Below, in pieces: positions 1-10,445 of a DNA stretch of 64,000 nt. The translations under genes and the position numbers were made by a program. Under the pieces are notes generated by a model. That model did not search any database and was not told where the DNA came from. It worked only from the letters and a program-made list of their open reading frames with translations. Position 1 is the first letter of the stretch. Every line of letters starts with the position of its first letter. The stretch lies in NCBI RefSeq assembly GCF_003002825.1, contig NZ_PVTE01000002.1, positions 1-64,000 of the forward strand, given 5' to 3'. The DNA comes from Spirosoma oryzae. GTDB taxonomy: Bacteria > Bacteroidota > Bacteroidia > Cytophagales > Spirosomataceae.

Positions 1-7
1 CGTAGCC

Positions 8-75
8 GAAAGCCTGCATGGTGAGCAATATTGTGATGTGAGATACCACAAAATTGCTCAACTCGTCAGGCTTTC
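8..75. other. Imperfect stem-loop at the left edge
   Basis: Three nested paired segments form one long hairpin: 8-16 with 67-75 (gaaagcctg/caggctttc), 22-29 with 53-60 (tgagcaat/attgctca) and 31-35 with 47-51. A plus-strand frame is open from base 2 to the stop at 95-97 and could be the tail of a gene outside the window, but its 31 codons resemble nothing I know. The hairpin could be a terminator-like element, a structured RNA or the edge of a repeat. No T tract follows it directly. Confidence 0.35.
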
Positions 76-118
76 CCTATTTTCGGATAGACTCTAAGCA
101 GTCGTTTATCGTATCGGC

Positions 119-718
119 TTAGTTAGCCGGCTTTTTCTTGACCGAGGCATTCATCCGCAACACGACATCGCGTTTATTGATTGCCAGCCGCCATACGGCC
201 AACGGCGTTTTTTCGGTACCAAAACAAATCTGGCAGATCACGTTCTCAGTCGGAACAGCCGCGTTATAGATGTACGTCGTATCGTTGATTTTCTGAATAT
301 TGGCAATCTGCGACTGCTTCTGTTCAGCGTTATAAAGGTAAGCATCCAGCACTTCCCGCTCCTTCGCATCCAGCGTCTTATTCTGTACGTCGGCCGGGCC
401 AAGCAGTTGAATCGTCACACCATATTTCTTACTGATCGCGTCGAGCCGGGGCAGGTTTTGTAACTGGCATAGTTGCGCCTTCCGGCCTGCGTCAGCCGCT
501 TTTGTCAAGCTGTCGGTCAGTTCTTTCTCGACAACCGCCGTCACTTTACCGCCCAGTTCGTCGACCGTCTCCACCAGATCGGCGTTGGTGACCCGTTTGA
601 TTTTCATATCGGCCATCTGCTGCTTCAGCTCAGGCGTATACTTCACACGGTCGGGTGTGCAGCGGGTTATCACAACAGCAAGCAAAAGCGCACTAGTCAG
701 GGATGTCAGGCGATTCAT
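119..718 (-). CDS. Lipoprotein, possible degenerate Tll0287-like (DUF3365) domain
   Basis: This is a 199-residue predicted lipoprotein. The chosen ATG at 718 gives a short hydrophobic signal ending in a lipobox-like ITRC; a longer frame to 760 lacks this logic. The body is a charged helix (residues about 25-80), then LCQLQNLPRLDAISKKYGV and, near the C-terminus, VICQICFGTE followed by a TPLAVWRL strand. This order resembles DUF3365/Tll0287-like sensor domains, which normally carry a CxxCH haem motif before a GxWR-like strand. Here the motif reads CQICF, so the haem-ligating histidine is missing. The family assignment is from memory of the pattern and is tentative. The gene is divergent from prfA; no promoter consensus is clear. 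Confidence 0.7.
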   Translation of the reverse strand: MNRLTSLTSALLLAVVITRCTPDRVKYTPELKQQMADMKIKRVTNADLVETVDELGGKVTAVVEKELTDSLTKAADAGRKAQLCQLQNLPRLDAISKKYGVTIQLLGPADVQNKTLDAKEREVLDAYLYNAEQKQSQIANIQKINDTTYIYNAAVPTENVICQICFGTEKTPLAVWRLAINKRDVVLRMNASVKKKPAN

Positions 719-812
719 GACAGCGAAAGATGATATGGTGTTTCCGGTAACAACACACACCTGCCGGGCTTGGTTGCAAATGAGCCGGTCATCGTAACTG
801 CCCTATTTTTCG

Positions 813-820
813 TACTTTTG
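813..820 (+). promoter_or_regulatory. Bacteroidota -7 element (TAnnTTTG) before prfA
   Basis: TACTTTTG matches the Bacteroidota -7 consensus TAnnTTTG and lies 59 bases before the prfA start. No TTG is found at the usual 19-21 base distance upstream, so this is a half-site prediction. Confidence 0.5.
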
Positions 821-879
821 TTTATTCGTTTGTTATCTATCATCTGCCACAGAAACCGGCGGATTTTTCATCATACATC

Positions 880-1953
880 ATGCTCGATCAGTTAGAAGCA
901 ATTCGCGAACGCTTCGACGAAGTTGCCCAGCAAATCGTTCAGCCGGAGGTTGTCTCCGACCAGAAACGCTTTATGAAGCTGAGCAAGGAATACAAAGACC
1001 TCGAAAAAATCGTCAACCAGTATCAGGCCTATAAGCAGTTGCTGGAAGAGATTGACAACGCCAAACAGATTATCGCGACGGAGAAAGACGAGGATTTCCG
1101 CGAACTGGCAAAAGCCGAACTCGATGAGCTAATCCCCCGCCGGGAACCGATGGAAGAGGTGCTCAAAGAGATGCTGATTCCGAAAGACCCGAACGACAGC
1201 AAAAACGTGATTCTCGAAATCAGGGGTGGTACCGGGGGCGACGAAGCAGCCATTTTCGCGGGCGATCTGTTCCGCATGTACCAGCGTTTCTGCGAGAAAA
1301 TGGGCTGGCGCATGTCGCTGGTCGATTATACTGAAGGCACGTCGGGTGGTTACAAAGAGATCATAACCGAGGTAGAAGGTGAAGACGTCTACGGTAAGCT
1401 CAAGTTTGAGTCGGGCGTACACCGCGTGCAGCGTGTGCCGGCTACCGAAACTCAGGGACGAATCCATACCTCTGCCGCCAGCGTGGCCGTACTACCCGAA
1501 GCAGAAGAAGTGGACGTCGAACTGAACATGAACGACATTCGCAAGGATACCTTCTGTTCGTCGGGTGCGGGTGGACAGTCGGTCAACACGACCTATTCCG
1601 CCGTTCGCCTGACGCACCTGCCGACAGGTCTCGTCGTGCAATGTCAGGACGAGCGGTCGCAGCTTAAAAACTTCGACAAGGCGTTAACAGTATTGCGGTC
1701 ACGGCTGTACGAAATCGAGTTGCAGAAGCACAACGATGCGATTGCCTCGCAACGCAAGACGATGGTCGGCAGTGGCGACCGTTCCGACAAAATCAGGACG
1801 TATAACTATCCGCAAAGCCGCGTCACCGATCACCGCATTGGCATGACCGTTTACAACCTGCCGGCCGTTATGGACGGCGGTATCAGCGAGTTTATCGAGC
1901 AGCTCCGCATTACCGAGAACGCCGAACGATTGAAAGAAGGGGCTACCGCCTAA
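880..1953 (+). CDS. prfA: Peptide chain release factor 1
   Basis: The product is RF1, which recognises UAA and UAG in the ribosomal A site and triggers peptide release. The 357-residue length is typical. The GGQ hydrolysis motif is at 231-233 in SSGAGGQSVNTT, and the tripeptide discriminator of the RF1 type (PxT) is at 187-189 (PAT). RF2 would have SPF there, so RF1 is the better call. The ATG start gives the usual MLDQLEAIRERFDE N-terminus. The stop codon lies inside the first arm of a strong terminator hairpin, so the gene is probably monocistronic. Confidence 0.97.
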   Translation: MLDQLEAIRERFDEVAQQIVQPEVVSDQKRFMKLSKEYKDLEKIVNQYQAYKQLLEEIDNAKQIIATEKDEDFRELAKAELDELIPRREPMEEVLKEMLIPKDPNDSKNVILEIRGGTGGDEAAIFAGDLFRMYQRFCEKMGWRMSLVDYTEGTSGGYKEIITEVEGEDVYGKLKFESGVHRVQRVPATETQGRIHTSAASVAVLPEAEEVDVELNMNDIRKDTFCSSGAGGQSVNTTYSAVRLTHLPTGLVVQCQDERSQLKNFDKALTVLRSRLYEIELQKHNDAIASQRKTMVGSGDRSDKIRTYNYPQSRVTDHRIGMTVYNLPAVMDGGISEFIEQLRITENAERLKEGATA

Positions 1954-1990
1954 CGAAAAAGCCGGACACTGTTGTCCGGCTTTTTCGTTA
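1951..1990. terminator. Bidirectional terminator prfA / LRR gene
   Basis: A perfect 18-bp stem (1951-1968 with 1973-1990) closes on a 4-base loop. The A-rich and T-rich outer flanks make it work as a rho-independent terminator in both directions, serving prfA on plus and the LRR gene ending at 1994 on minus. The prfA stop codon 1951-1953 is part of the stem. Confidence 0.9.
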
Positions 1991-1993
1991 TAG

Positions 1994-3601
1994 TTAGTTT
2001 CCTAGTTTGGTTATCCCCCCGGCTTCGTAAATCAGTTTAGCCAGTCCGTCATAGTCGATTCGTCGGGCCTGCGATGCGCTACCCGCTTTGACAGTAACGG
2101 CATGTCGAAGCGTAACGATGTCGGTCAGCGCAGGCACCCGCCCACACGACCATGTCGCCGGGTCCTGCCAGCTACCGTTGGTAACCGTTACCAAGCCGTT
2201 GTAGCCGCTGTCGCAGAACTCATTCCAGGCGGGTAGACCAACGTTATTGCTGATGTCCACAGTTTTTCCACAGAGCGCCGTGAATGACGACGGAATGCAG
2301 CCGGTCAGCTTATTATTCTGAAGTTGCAGGTAGTGCAGGGTCGGTACGCTACCGAGGGAGGCCGGTATGCTACCCATTAGTTGATTATCGTTCAGCGTTA
2401 GTTCGGTTAGTTTGGCGAATGAACCAAACACGTCAGGTACCGAACCTACCAGTCGATTCTGTCCGAAATACAAATATTCAGCCTGCGTCAGTGCACTCAG
2501 GCTTGTTGGTATAGTGCCACTCAACTGGTTGTTGTCAACGCCTAGTCTTTTGATCTGTGTTAGATTCCCTAACTGCTCCGGGATCGCACCCGCCAACTGA
2601 TTACCCGAGAGATACAGCGTCTGAAGCTGCGTCAGCTTGCCCAACTCAGCCGGAATTGAGCCTGTTAGCTGATTATCTGACAGGTAAAGCGTCGTCAAAG
2701 CTGTCAGATTACCCAAACTGGCAGGTACGGTACCCGTAAATTGATTCGTGCCTAACACCAGTCTTTCGAGTTTTGTCAGGTTACCTACGCTCGCAGGAAT
2801 GTTTCCGCCAAGGCCGGCATTCGCGCCACAGTTGAAGACTTTCAGCTGCGACAGGTTGGCGATTGTCTCAGGTATCGTTCCGACAAAATTAGCGTAGCTG
2901 ATATCGACCGACTGGAGCGCGGTCAGGCTGGTTAGTTTATCTAAAACGAATCCGCTGCAATGCGTATACGCCAGGTTTATATCCTGAAGATTGCTCAGAT
3001 TTCCAATTGAAGCCGGAATCGAACCCCGTAAATCCGGCTGGTAGGACAGGTTGAGCGTAGTCAGCGCACTAAGCTTACCGATCGTTTGCGGTACGGTTCC
3101 ATTCAAGTTATTGCCGGGAAAGTCAGAAGCGAAGCTAATGTTCGTCACCCGTCCGTTGGCGCAGCGTATGCCAAACCAGCCGCTGCACGGATCGCAGTTA
3201 CCAAGCCAACCACTTTTGTTTGTCCAATTGGCCCCACCTGTCGAATTGTATAGATCAACGAGCGGCAGGTAATCGGGGTGCAGTGTACTCCCAACCACTA
3301 CGCTCGCGCTTCCCTTACAACCTGCTCCATTGTCGACTGCTACGCTATAACTCCCGTCGACCGATACGCTGATAACACCCGTTGTGTTCATTGCAACAAA
3401 GCCGTCGGGGCCCGTAAACTGATAGGCTGAGCCAGCCACACAATTACTTACAGCGACCAGTGTTGCCTGTTTCTGCTCACAGGATAGCGAATTACTGGCA
3501 GTGAGTGTAATCAGCGCTGGCTGTGCATTGGCAGCAGTTATCAATATAAGATAGATCCCAGCGATACACGCGTACAAACGATACGTAGCTTTTCGACCCA
3601 T
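1994..3601 (-). CDS. Secreted leucine-rich-repeat protein, plant type
   Basis: This 535-residue exported protein has a hydrophobic signal peptide (ending ITAANAQ) when started at the ATG 3601; the longer frame would need TTG. After an Ig-like N-terminal part (about residues 25-110, with SLSCEQK and GPDG) comes a capping segment LYNSTGGANWTNKSGW and then about 11-12 repeats of about 24 residues of the plant/receptor-kinase type (LxxLYLSxNQLxGxIPxxLGNL) over about 140-450. The C-terminal part (GSWQDPATWSCGRVP) resembles a beta-helical G8-like tail common in Cytophagales surface proteins. The family serves as a protein-binding scaffold; the partner cannot be inferred. The gene stands alone between two intergenic regions. 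Confidence 0.85.
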   Translation of the reverse strand: MGRKATYRLYACIAGIYLILITAANAQPALITLTASNSLSCEQKQATLVAVSNCVAGSAYQFTGPDGFVAMNTTGVISVSVDGSYSVAVDNGAGCKGSASVVVGSTLHPDYLPLVDLYNSTGGANWTNKSGWLGNCDPCSGWFGIRCANGRVTNISFASDFPGNNLNGTVPQTIGKLSALTTLNLSYQPDLRGSIPASIGNLSNLQDINLAYTHCSGFVLDKLTSLTALQSVDISYANFVGTIPETIANLSQLKVFNCGANAGLGGNIPASVGNLTKLERLVLGTNQFTGTVPASLGNLTALTTLYLSDNQLTGSIPAELGKLTQLQTLYLSGNQLAGAIPEQLGNLTQIKRLGVDNNQLSGTIPTSLSALTQAEYLYFGQNRLVGSVPDVFGSFAKLTELTLNDNQLMGSIPASLGSVPTLHYLQLQNNKLTGCIPSSFTALCGKTVDISNNVGLPAWNEFCDSGYNGLVTVTNGSWQDPATWSCGRVPALTDIVTLRHAVTVKAGSASQARRIDYDGLAKLIYEAGGITKLGN

Positions 3602-3786
3602 ATGGTGAAGACACAATAAACAGTAGAAATTAGCAAATCAGAAACGTTGACGATCAATACATTAGACCGGCAACGTAAACTACCTGATGCATACGAGCGG
3701 GTAACCGTTTTGGTTTTTATCGTATCCTAATGAAAGACTAAACTTATACTATTGATTTGTACATTCACCAAACTAATTCGCTAGCC

Positions 3787-4464
3787 ATGCTCCCCGGTCT
3801 TCCGGTTTATATTTCCGTATTGTTTATACTGATCGCAATCAGTACAGTCTGGCTTTTCTACAGGGCCACTAATTACAACCGCACGACTTTAGTCGTCTTG
3901 CAGGGTTGGCTTGCTTCACAGGCGGTTATGGCTCTCGCTGGCTTTTATGAGCGTACCGATACGACTCCACCCCGCCTAGCTTTTCTGATTGGCCCGCCAC
4001 TGCTCGTTATCGTTGCTCTGTTTGTCAGCAAAAAAGGGCAACACTTTATCGACACGCTCCGACTTGAGCAGTTAACCTTGCTGCACTCCGTACGAATCGT
4101 TGTCGAGATCGTACTCTACCTGTTGTTTGTTCACAAAGCCGTTCCAGCGTCTATGACGTTTGACGGCAGTAATTTCGATATACTAGCAGGGCTGACGGCA
4201 CCGCTCGTGTACTACCTGGCATTCGTGCGCAAAAAAATCACCCGACGGATGCTGCTTCTCTGGAACATGGCCTGTCTGGGTCTACTGATAAACATCGTTC
4301 TGACCGCCATATTGGCGGCACCGACACCCTTTCAGCAAACCGCCTTCGACCAGCCAAACATCGCCATTTCCTACTTTCCGTTTGTGTGGCTTCCTTCCGT
4401 CGTCGTACCGATTGTGCTGCTTTCGCATTTGGTGGCAATTCAGCGGTTACGAACACCATGGTAG
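3787..4464 (+). CDS. Integral membrane protein of unknown function
   Basis: This 225-residue protein is made almost wholly of hydrophobic helices; I count about seven spans, separated by short basic loops such as YRATNYNRT, SKKGQH and RKKITRR. No catalytic motif is visible, and I do not recognise a family beyond an uncharacterised Bacteroidota membrane protein. The ATG at 3787 opens directly into the first span; an upstream TTG at 3757 would add ten polar residues and is less likely. A bidirectional terminator follows 44 bases after the stop. Confidence 0.75.
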   Translation: MLPGLPVYISVLFILIAISTVWLFYRATNYNRTTLVVLQGWLASQAVMALAGFYERTDTTPPRLAFLIGPPLLVIVALFVSKKGQHFIDTLRLEQLTLLHSVRIVVEIVLYLLFVHKAVPASMTFDGSNFDILAGLTAPLVYYLAFVRKKITRRMLLLWNMACLGLLINIVLTAILAAPTPFQQTAFDQPNIAISYFPFVWLPSVVVPIVLLSHLVAIQRLRTPW

Positions 4465-4507
4465 TTGACTGCCCGAAGAATCGCCAGAGCTAACCAATAC
4501 CAATGAA

Positions 4508-4546
4508 AAAGCCGCTGACTGATGCGTACATCAAGTCAGCGGCTTT
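4508..4546. terminator. Bidirectional terminator between membrane protein and rpsJ
   Basis: A 13-bp perfect stem (4508-4520 with 4534-4546) has A and T flanks on both sides. It lies between convergent genes ending at 4464 (plus) and 4569 (minus). Confidence 0.85.
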
Positions 4547-4568
4547 ACTTGCCTGAGGCAATACGAAC

Positions 4569-4874
4569 TTAAACTTTGATTTCAACGTCGACACCGCTGG
4601 GCAGCTCGAGTTTCATCAGGGCATCAACGGTTTTTGCGCTGCTGCTGTAGATGTCAACCAGTCGCTTGTAGGTGCAAAGCTGGAATTGCTCACGCGCTTT
4701 TTTGTTGACGTGGGGCGACCGCAGAACGGTGTAAATCTCCTTGTCTGTTGGCAGGGGGATGGGGCCGCTAACGATAGCACCCGTCGACTTAACCGCTTTC
4801 ACGATTTTCTCAGCCGACTTGTCGACCAGCATGTGATCGAACGACTTCAGTTTAATCCGAATTTTTTGGCTCAT
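4569..4874 (-). CDS. rpsJ: 30S ribosomal protein S10
   Basis: S10 is a small-subunit head protein and also the NusE partner of NusB/NusG in antitermination. The 101-residue sequence is full length and has the family signature [14 protein letters not shown] (about residues 51-65) and the C-terminal [10 protein letters not shown]. It lies 112 bases downstream of fusA on the same strand, but a strong terminator hairpin (4938-4976) separates them. The gene is not followed by rplC and the rest of the S10 operon, which is the usual arrangement; a terminator follows instead. Confidence 0.98.
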   Translation of the reverse strand: MSQKIRIKLKSFDHMLVDKSAEKIVKAVKSTGAIVSGPIPLPTDKEIYTVLRSPHVNKKAREQFQLCTYKRLVDIYSSSAKTVDALMKLELPSGVDVEIKV

Positions 4875-4937
4875 TGTGTTGTGGTTCGTTATGTGTTAAA
4901 GTGAGCACCGCCGAAAGAACCATTTACTCCGACGGCA

Positions 4938-4976
4938 CAAAAAATGGGCAACCGGTCAGTGCTGACCGGTTGCCCA
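4938..4976 (-). terminator. Intrinsic terminator between fusA and rpsJ
   Basis: Read on the minus strand after the fusA stop, a perfect 15-bp stem (4962-4976 with 4945-4959) is followed at once by a run of Ts (RNA Us). It has the full form of a rho-independent terminator, yet rpsJ lies only about 65 bases further on. It must therefore be leaky, or rpsJ must have a promoter that I could not recognise in the gap. Confidence 0.85.
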
Positions 4977-4986
4977 ATGCCTTGTA

Positions 4987-7098
<2,112 letters not shown>

Positions 7099-7181
7099 TA
7101 GCTTGTATACAGAAAGTTATGGTTTTCTACTCTTGCCGAAATGCAAAGCGAGCAATAAACACCCTTCTGCAAATCAGGTCG

Positions 7182-7212
7182 CAAAATTACTGAAAGTCAA
7201 TCACAATAGCAA
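7182..7212 (-). promoter_or_regulatory. Promoter of fusA
   Basis: On the minus strand TTG (7212-7210), a 20-base spacer and TAATTTTG (7189-7182) match the Bacteroidota housekeeping consensus TTG - 19-21 - TAnnTTTG. The expected transcript start near 7176 gives a leader of about 78 bases. Confidence 0.75.
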
Positions 7213-7245
7213 CGTTACAGCCGAGAATATCGTTGCACTATGGCT

Positions 7246-7253
7246 TACTTTTG
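7246..7253 (+). promoter_or_regulatory. -7 element for the ABC exporter
   Basis: TACTTTTG matches TAnnTTTG, 55 bases before the ATG at 7308. No TTG stands at normal spacing, so only the -7 half is supported. Confidence 0.4.
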
Positions 7254-7307
7254 GCTATAGTTAGTGAGCGTCTCCCCACTGCCACTAACAGGCCCCTCCT
7301 TGGAATC

Positions 7308-9080
7308 ATGCAAAATCCGTATATCGCGCTGCTTCGCACAGCCTGGACCTACGCCCGGCACGAAAAGCGCCGGTACGTACTCGTCTATTTTATGTTTGTA
7401 CTGGCCAATGTCGCCAGTTCACTTAATCCATTATTATTCGGCTGGTTCGTTGGCCGACTTCAGCAAAACCATGCCGACATACTACAAACGTTATGGCTGT
7501 ATGCAGGCGGCTACGTGGGACTCATGCTAATCGAATGGGCTTTTCACGGCCCTGCCCGGATTATGGAGCGTCGACTGGCGTTCAACGTAAGCCGCAATTT
7601 TCTGGATGAATTGTTCCATCATACACTGCACCTGCCGGTCGGCTGGCACAAAGACCACCACAGCGGGGCTACAATCAACCGCATTCGTAAGGCCTACGAC
7701 GCGCTCAAGACCTTTTTTCAGGACGGCTTTGTGTATCTCCACGCCTTTCTGAAGCTTATTTTTTCGTTTGCCGCCATCCTGTATTTCTCGCCTTACTTCG
7801 GCCTGATCGGCTTGGGACTGGGTGCGTTTACGATCTGGGTAATTCTGCGCTTCGATCGACCGTTCATGCGGGCGCTGGACGAGACCAACGAGGGCGAACA
7901 CGTGGTATCGTCGACGCTGTTCGATAGCTTATCGAATATTCTTACGGTTATCACCCTGCGACTGGAGGAGCGCATGCAGCACAGTCTGGCCGGGAAAGTG
8001 GCCGCTGTATTGCCGCCGTTTATGCGACAGGTCCGGATCAACGAGTGGAAATGGTTTGTGGCGTACCTACTCGTTACGCTGATTTATATCGTATTGGCGG
8101 CTGGTTACGTCTACGAGCATTATACGCCCGGTACTGTATTTCTAGTGGGTGGACTCGTGACGTTACTGGGTTACGTTAACCAGTTTACCAGTGTTTTTCA
8201 CGATGTCGCTTACCAGTATACCGAGGTTGTTCGCCACAACGCCGACGTGCAGACAGCACGCAGCATCGGTGAAGCCTACGCCCGCTACGAACGCCCGGTC
8301 CATGAAACATTACCCGACCGCTGGCAATCGATCACGATCGACGACCTCAGCTTTTCCCACACGGTTGCCCGTCGCAGCGCCACGCTTGACAAACTGTCGA
8401 TCACGTTACGTCGGGGTCAGCGCGTTGCGTTCATTGGATCAAGTGGTTCGGGCAAGAGCACGTTACTGACGCTGTTGCGCGGTTTGTACCAGCCCGAGCC
8501 CGGCCTAACCGTTCGGATCGATGACAAATTGACCTCGTCACTGAATGCTGTTGCGAACACGGTCACGCTGTTTCCGCAGGAACCAGAAATTTTCGAGAAC
8601 ACGATCACGTATAACATCACGCTGGGCCTGCCGTTCGATGCCGAGACAATCGATGCAGTTTGTCGGGCCGCCCGGTTCGATACGGTTGTTCAGCAACTCC
8701 CGCATGGGTTGGCTACCAATATCCAGGAAAAAGGGGTAAATCTGTCGGGCGGGCAGCGGCAACGGCTGGCGCTGGCACGGGGTATTCTGGCAGCCCGCAC
8801 CAGTACGATTGTGCTGCTGGACGAACCAACCAGCAGCGTCGATCCGAAGACAGAGCTAGCTGTTTATCGGGAGTTGTTTCGTGAGTTTGCGGATAAGGCT
8901 GTCGTTTCCACCCTTCACCGGCTTCATCTGCTGCCGCTCTTCGATTACGTATACATCATGGATGACGGGCGCATTGTCGATGCGGGTACGTTTTCACACT
9001 TGCGTCAGCATAGCCCTGTCTTCCGCGATCTCTGGGCTCATCAGCAGGACGCCCTCCGTCCAACGGATCAAGCCGTATAG
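7308..9080 (+). CDS. ABC exporter, fused permease and ATPase half-transporter
   Basis: This 590-residue half-transporter has an N-terminal six-helix type-I exporter membrane domain (about 15-310) and a C-terminal ATPase. The ATPase shows Walker A GSSGSGKST, signature LSGGQRQRLALARG, Walker B TIVLLDEPTSS and the switch histidine in STLHR. It should act as a dimer at the inner membrane; the substrate (lipid, peptide or drug) cannot be told. The ATG at 7308 was chosen because the longer frame from 7233 begins with a non-hydrophobic tail unlike the family. It is divergent from fusA and ends five bases before the convergent DUF5615 gene. Confidence 0.92.
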   Translation: MQNPYIALLRTAWTYARHEKRRYVLVYFMFVLANVASSLNPLLFGWFVGRLQQNHADILQTLWLYAGGYVGLMLIEWAFHGPARIMERRLAFNVSRNFLDELFHHTLHLPVGWHKDHHSGATINRIRKAYDALKTFFQDGFVYLHAFLKLIFSFAAILYFSPYFGLIGLGLGAFTIWVILRFDRPFMRALDETNEGEHVVSSTLFDSLSNILTVITLRLEERMQHSLAGKVAAVLPPFMRQVRINEWKWFVAYLLVTLIYIVLAAGYVYEHYTPGTVFLVGGLVTLLGYVNQFTSVFHDVAYQYTEVVRHNADVQTARSIGEAYARYERPVHETLPDRWQSITIDDLSFSHTVARRSATLDKLSITLRRGQRVAFIGSSGSGKSTLLTLLRGLYQPEPGLTVRIDDKLTSSLNAVANTVTLFPQEPEIFENTITYNITLGLPFDAETIDAVCRAARFDTVVQQLPHGLATNIQEKGVNLSGGQRQRLALARGILAARTSTIVLLDEPTSSVDPKTELAVYRELFREFADKAVVSTLHRLHLLPLFDYVYIMDDGRIVDAGTFSHLRQHSPVFRDLWAHQQDALRPTDQAV

Positions 9081-9085
9081 CTGCA

Positions 9086-9454
9086 CTACGTATTCGGAAT
9101 TACCCGTTGCCGTATCATTTCTTTCTCAACAACGGTGATGTATCCAATAAATACCAGGTTAGACGCCAGCAGATCGAGTAGGATATAGGCAGGGGTCTCG
9201 GGAAGATAGTCATCGATCCGAAAATAAACGATGCCAATCGGACGATACCCGTCTTTAAAGACCAACGTTCCATGGTCTCCGTCAAACGTGATAACGATTC
9301 GTTGTTGATCGATAGCCATTTGCATGACAGCAGTGTCAGACAAACCCCACTGCTCTATTGCGACATGCCTTATATCCAGACCAGCGTCGACCAGTCTGGT
9401 AAATGCGGGCATTGGGAAGTGTTCGTCAGCTAGCCAGCGCAGCATAGTGCTCAT
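9086..9454 (-). CDS. DUF5615 PIN-like protein, probable toxin
   Basis: This 122-residue protein matches the DUF5615 PIN-like pattern: an N-terminal LADEHF acidic strand, a helix with GLDIRHV, and the TFDGDHG motif that supplies further acidic metal ligands. PIN-fold proteins of this type are taken to be RNases and are usually paired with a DUF433 protein as toxin and antitoxin. Here the start codon overlaps the DUF433 stop by four bases (ATGA at 9454-9451), a sign of translational coupling. That overlap supports this start over the in-frame ATG three codons later. Function is inferred from family and pairing. Confidence 0.85.
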   Translation of the reverse strand: MSTMLRWLADEHFPMPAFTRLVDAGLDIRHVAIEQWGLSDTAVMQMAIDQQRIVITFDGDHGTLVFKDGYRPIGIVYFRIDDYLPETPAYILLDLLASNLVFIGYITVVEKEMIRQRVIPNT

Positions 9455-9696
9455 GACGCCTGACGCAGCGTAGTCGGGATTTGAAAGACATCTTCCCGAA
9501 TGTTTTCGAGCAGAAAAGTATATACTGCCGGCAAGGCATTCTTGGGTAAATGGGGATAACTCTCAAGAATCATCTGTTCGGTCCAGCCGTTTGCTAACCG
9601 TTCCAAAATCAGTTCGACAGAAATCCGGGTGCCCTTGATGACGGGCTTACCCGCCAGAACAGCTGAATCTGTATGTATGTATTCCTGCCAGTTCAT
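9451..9696 (-). CDS. DUF433 domain protein, probable antitoxin
   Basis: This 81-residue DUF433 (winged/homeodomain-like) protein carries the family signature SAVLAGKPVIKGTRISVELILERLANGWT and then the SYPHLPKNALPAVYTFL helix. DUF433 proteins precede DUF5615 or PIN toxins and probably bind DNA and the toxin. The ATG at 9696 gives the usual MNWQEYI N-terminus; the longer frame to 9729 is not needed. It starts 37 bases after the S24 repressor stop on the same strand, so the three genes 10444-9086 may be one transcript. Confidence 0.85.
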   Translation of the reverse strand: MNWQEYIHTDSAVLAGKPVIKGTRISVELILERLANGWTEQMILESYPHLPKNALPAVYTFLLENIREDVFQIPTTLRQAS

Positions 9697-9733
9697 CAAT
9701 CTACAGATAACGATACGAATGTAACGCAAAGAA

Positions 9734-10444
9734 TTACTCGACGGGGGCTTCTACGATGGTGACGATTTTCCAGAGACCACGAATATCCTGGAGGGCTACC
9801 GTTACGTTGCCGCCGTTGGGGTTGTCGGAATGCAGTGTCAGGTAGTTGCGCGTCAGGAGTTCGTTGTCGCGGATACGTTTGACAACAAAATAATCCCGGT
9901 ACATGACCGCAAACACACCACCCGACTGGTATTCCCAATCACTTTCGCTGACAGGTACAGCCAATACTTTGGCTCCGTGCGCTAGCTGGGGGCTCATACT
10001 GTTCCCGGAAATCTCGATCACGACGGCGTTCTTGTGCCCTTTCGTTACAGTTTTCCGCACACGAAATGGCTCTACTTCCGTCATGTTGTTGCCGTCGGCG
10101 AAGCTCTCGACAAAACTGGCGTAAAAGCGAACCGGAACAAACGGCACTTCTACCGTGTCGTCATCGGCAGCACTGATTCGGGCGTTCGAATCGGCCGAAT
10201 TAAGCACGGGCAGAATACCCCGAATCAGGTAATCGGCGCTGATTTGGGGATAGCAGGTCAGCAAACTCATCATGGTATCGTATGATGGCTTGGCACGCCC
10301 GTTCAGAATGTTGTAGAATTTGGACGGGTTCTCGCCTAACTCCTTAGCGATCTGATAAATAGTAATCCCCAAAGCATCAAAAACCTGCTTCAGTCGCTCT
10401 TGTATGGCTACGGGCTTGCTCATATCGTCCAAACATTTTTTCAT
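9734..10444 (-). CDS. XRE-family repressor with S24 (LexA/CI-like) domain
   Basis: The 236-residue protein has an N-terminal helix-turn-helix (about 20-65, ITIYQIAKELGENPSKFYNILNGRAKPS) and a C-terminal S24 peptidase-like domain with the catalytic pair Ser149 (GNSMSP) and Lys189 (FVVKRI). These are spaced as in LexA, UmuD and CI. No Ala-Gly or Cys-Gly dipeptide occurs anywhere in the protein, so the usual self-cleavage site is not apparent. It is divergent from a Y-family polymerase across a palindrome-rich AT stretch, a setting that suggests control of that polymerase. An alternative ATG at 10423 would drop seven residues. Confidence 0.9.
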   Translation of the reverse strand: MKKCLDDMSKPVAIQERLKQVFDALGITIYQIAKELGENPSKFYNILNGRAKPSYDTMMSLLTCYPQISADYLIRGILPVLNSADSNARISAADDDTVEVPFVPVRFYASFVESFADGNNMTEVEPFRVRKTVTKGHKNAVVIEISGNSMSPQLAHGAKVLAVPVSESDWEYQSGGVFAVMYRDYFVVKRIRDNELLTRNYLTLHSDNPNGGNVTVALQDIRGLWKIVTIVEAPVE

Positions 10445-10445
10445 G

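Noticed and set aside
2..97. Plus-strand coding end at the left edge
   Set aside because: Thirty-one open codons are expected by chance, the sequence is not recognisable and it folds as a hairpin instead.
9734..10444. UmuD or LexA assignment for the S24 protein
   Set aside because: It has an XRE helix-turn-helix rather than a LexA winged helix, is longer than UmuD and lacks the Ala-Gly or Cys-Gly cleavage pair, so a general S24-type repressor call is safer.
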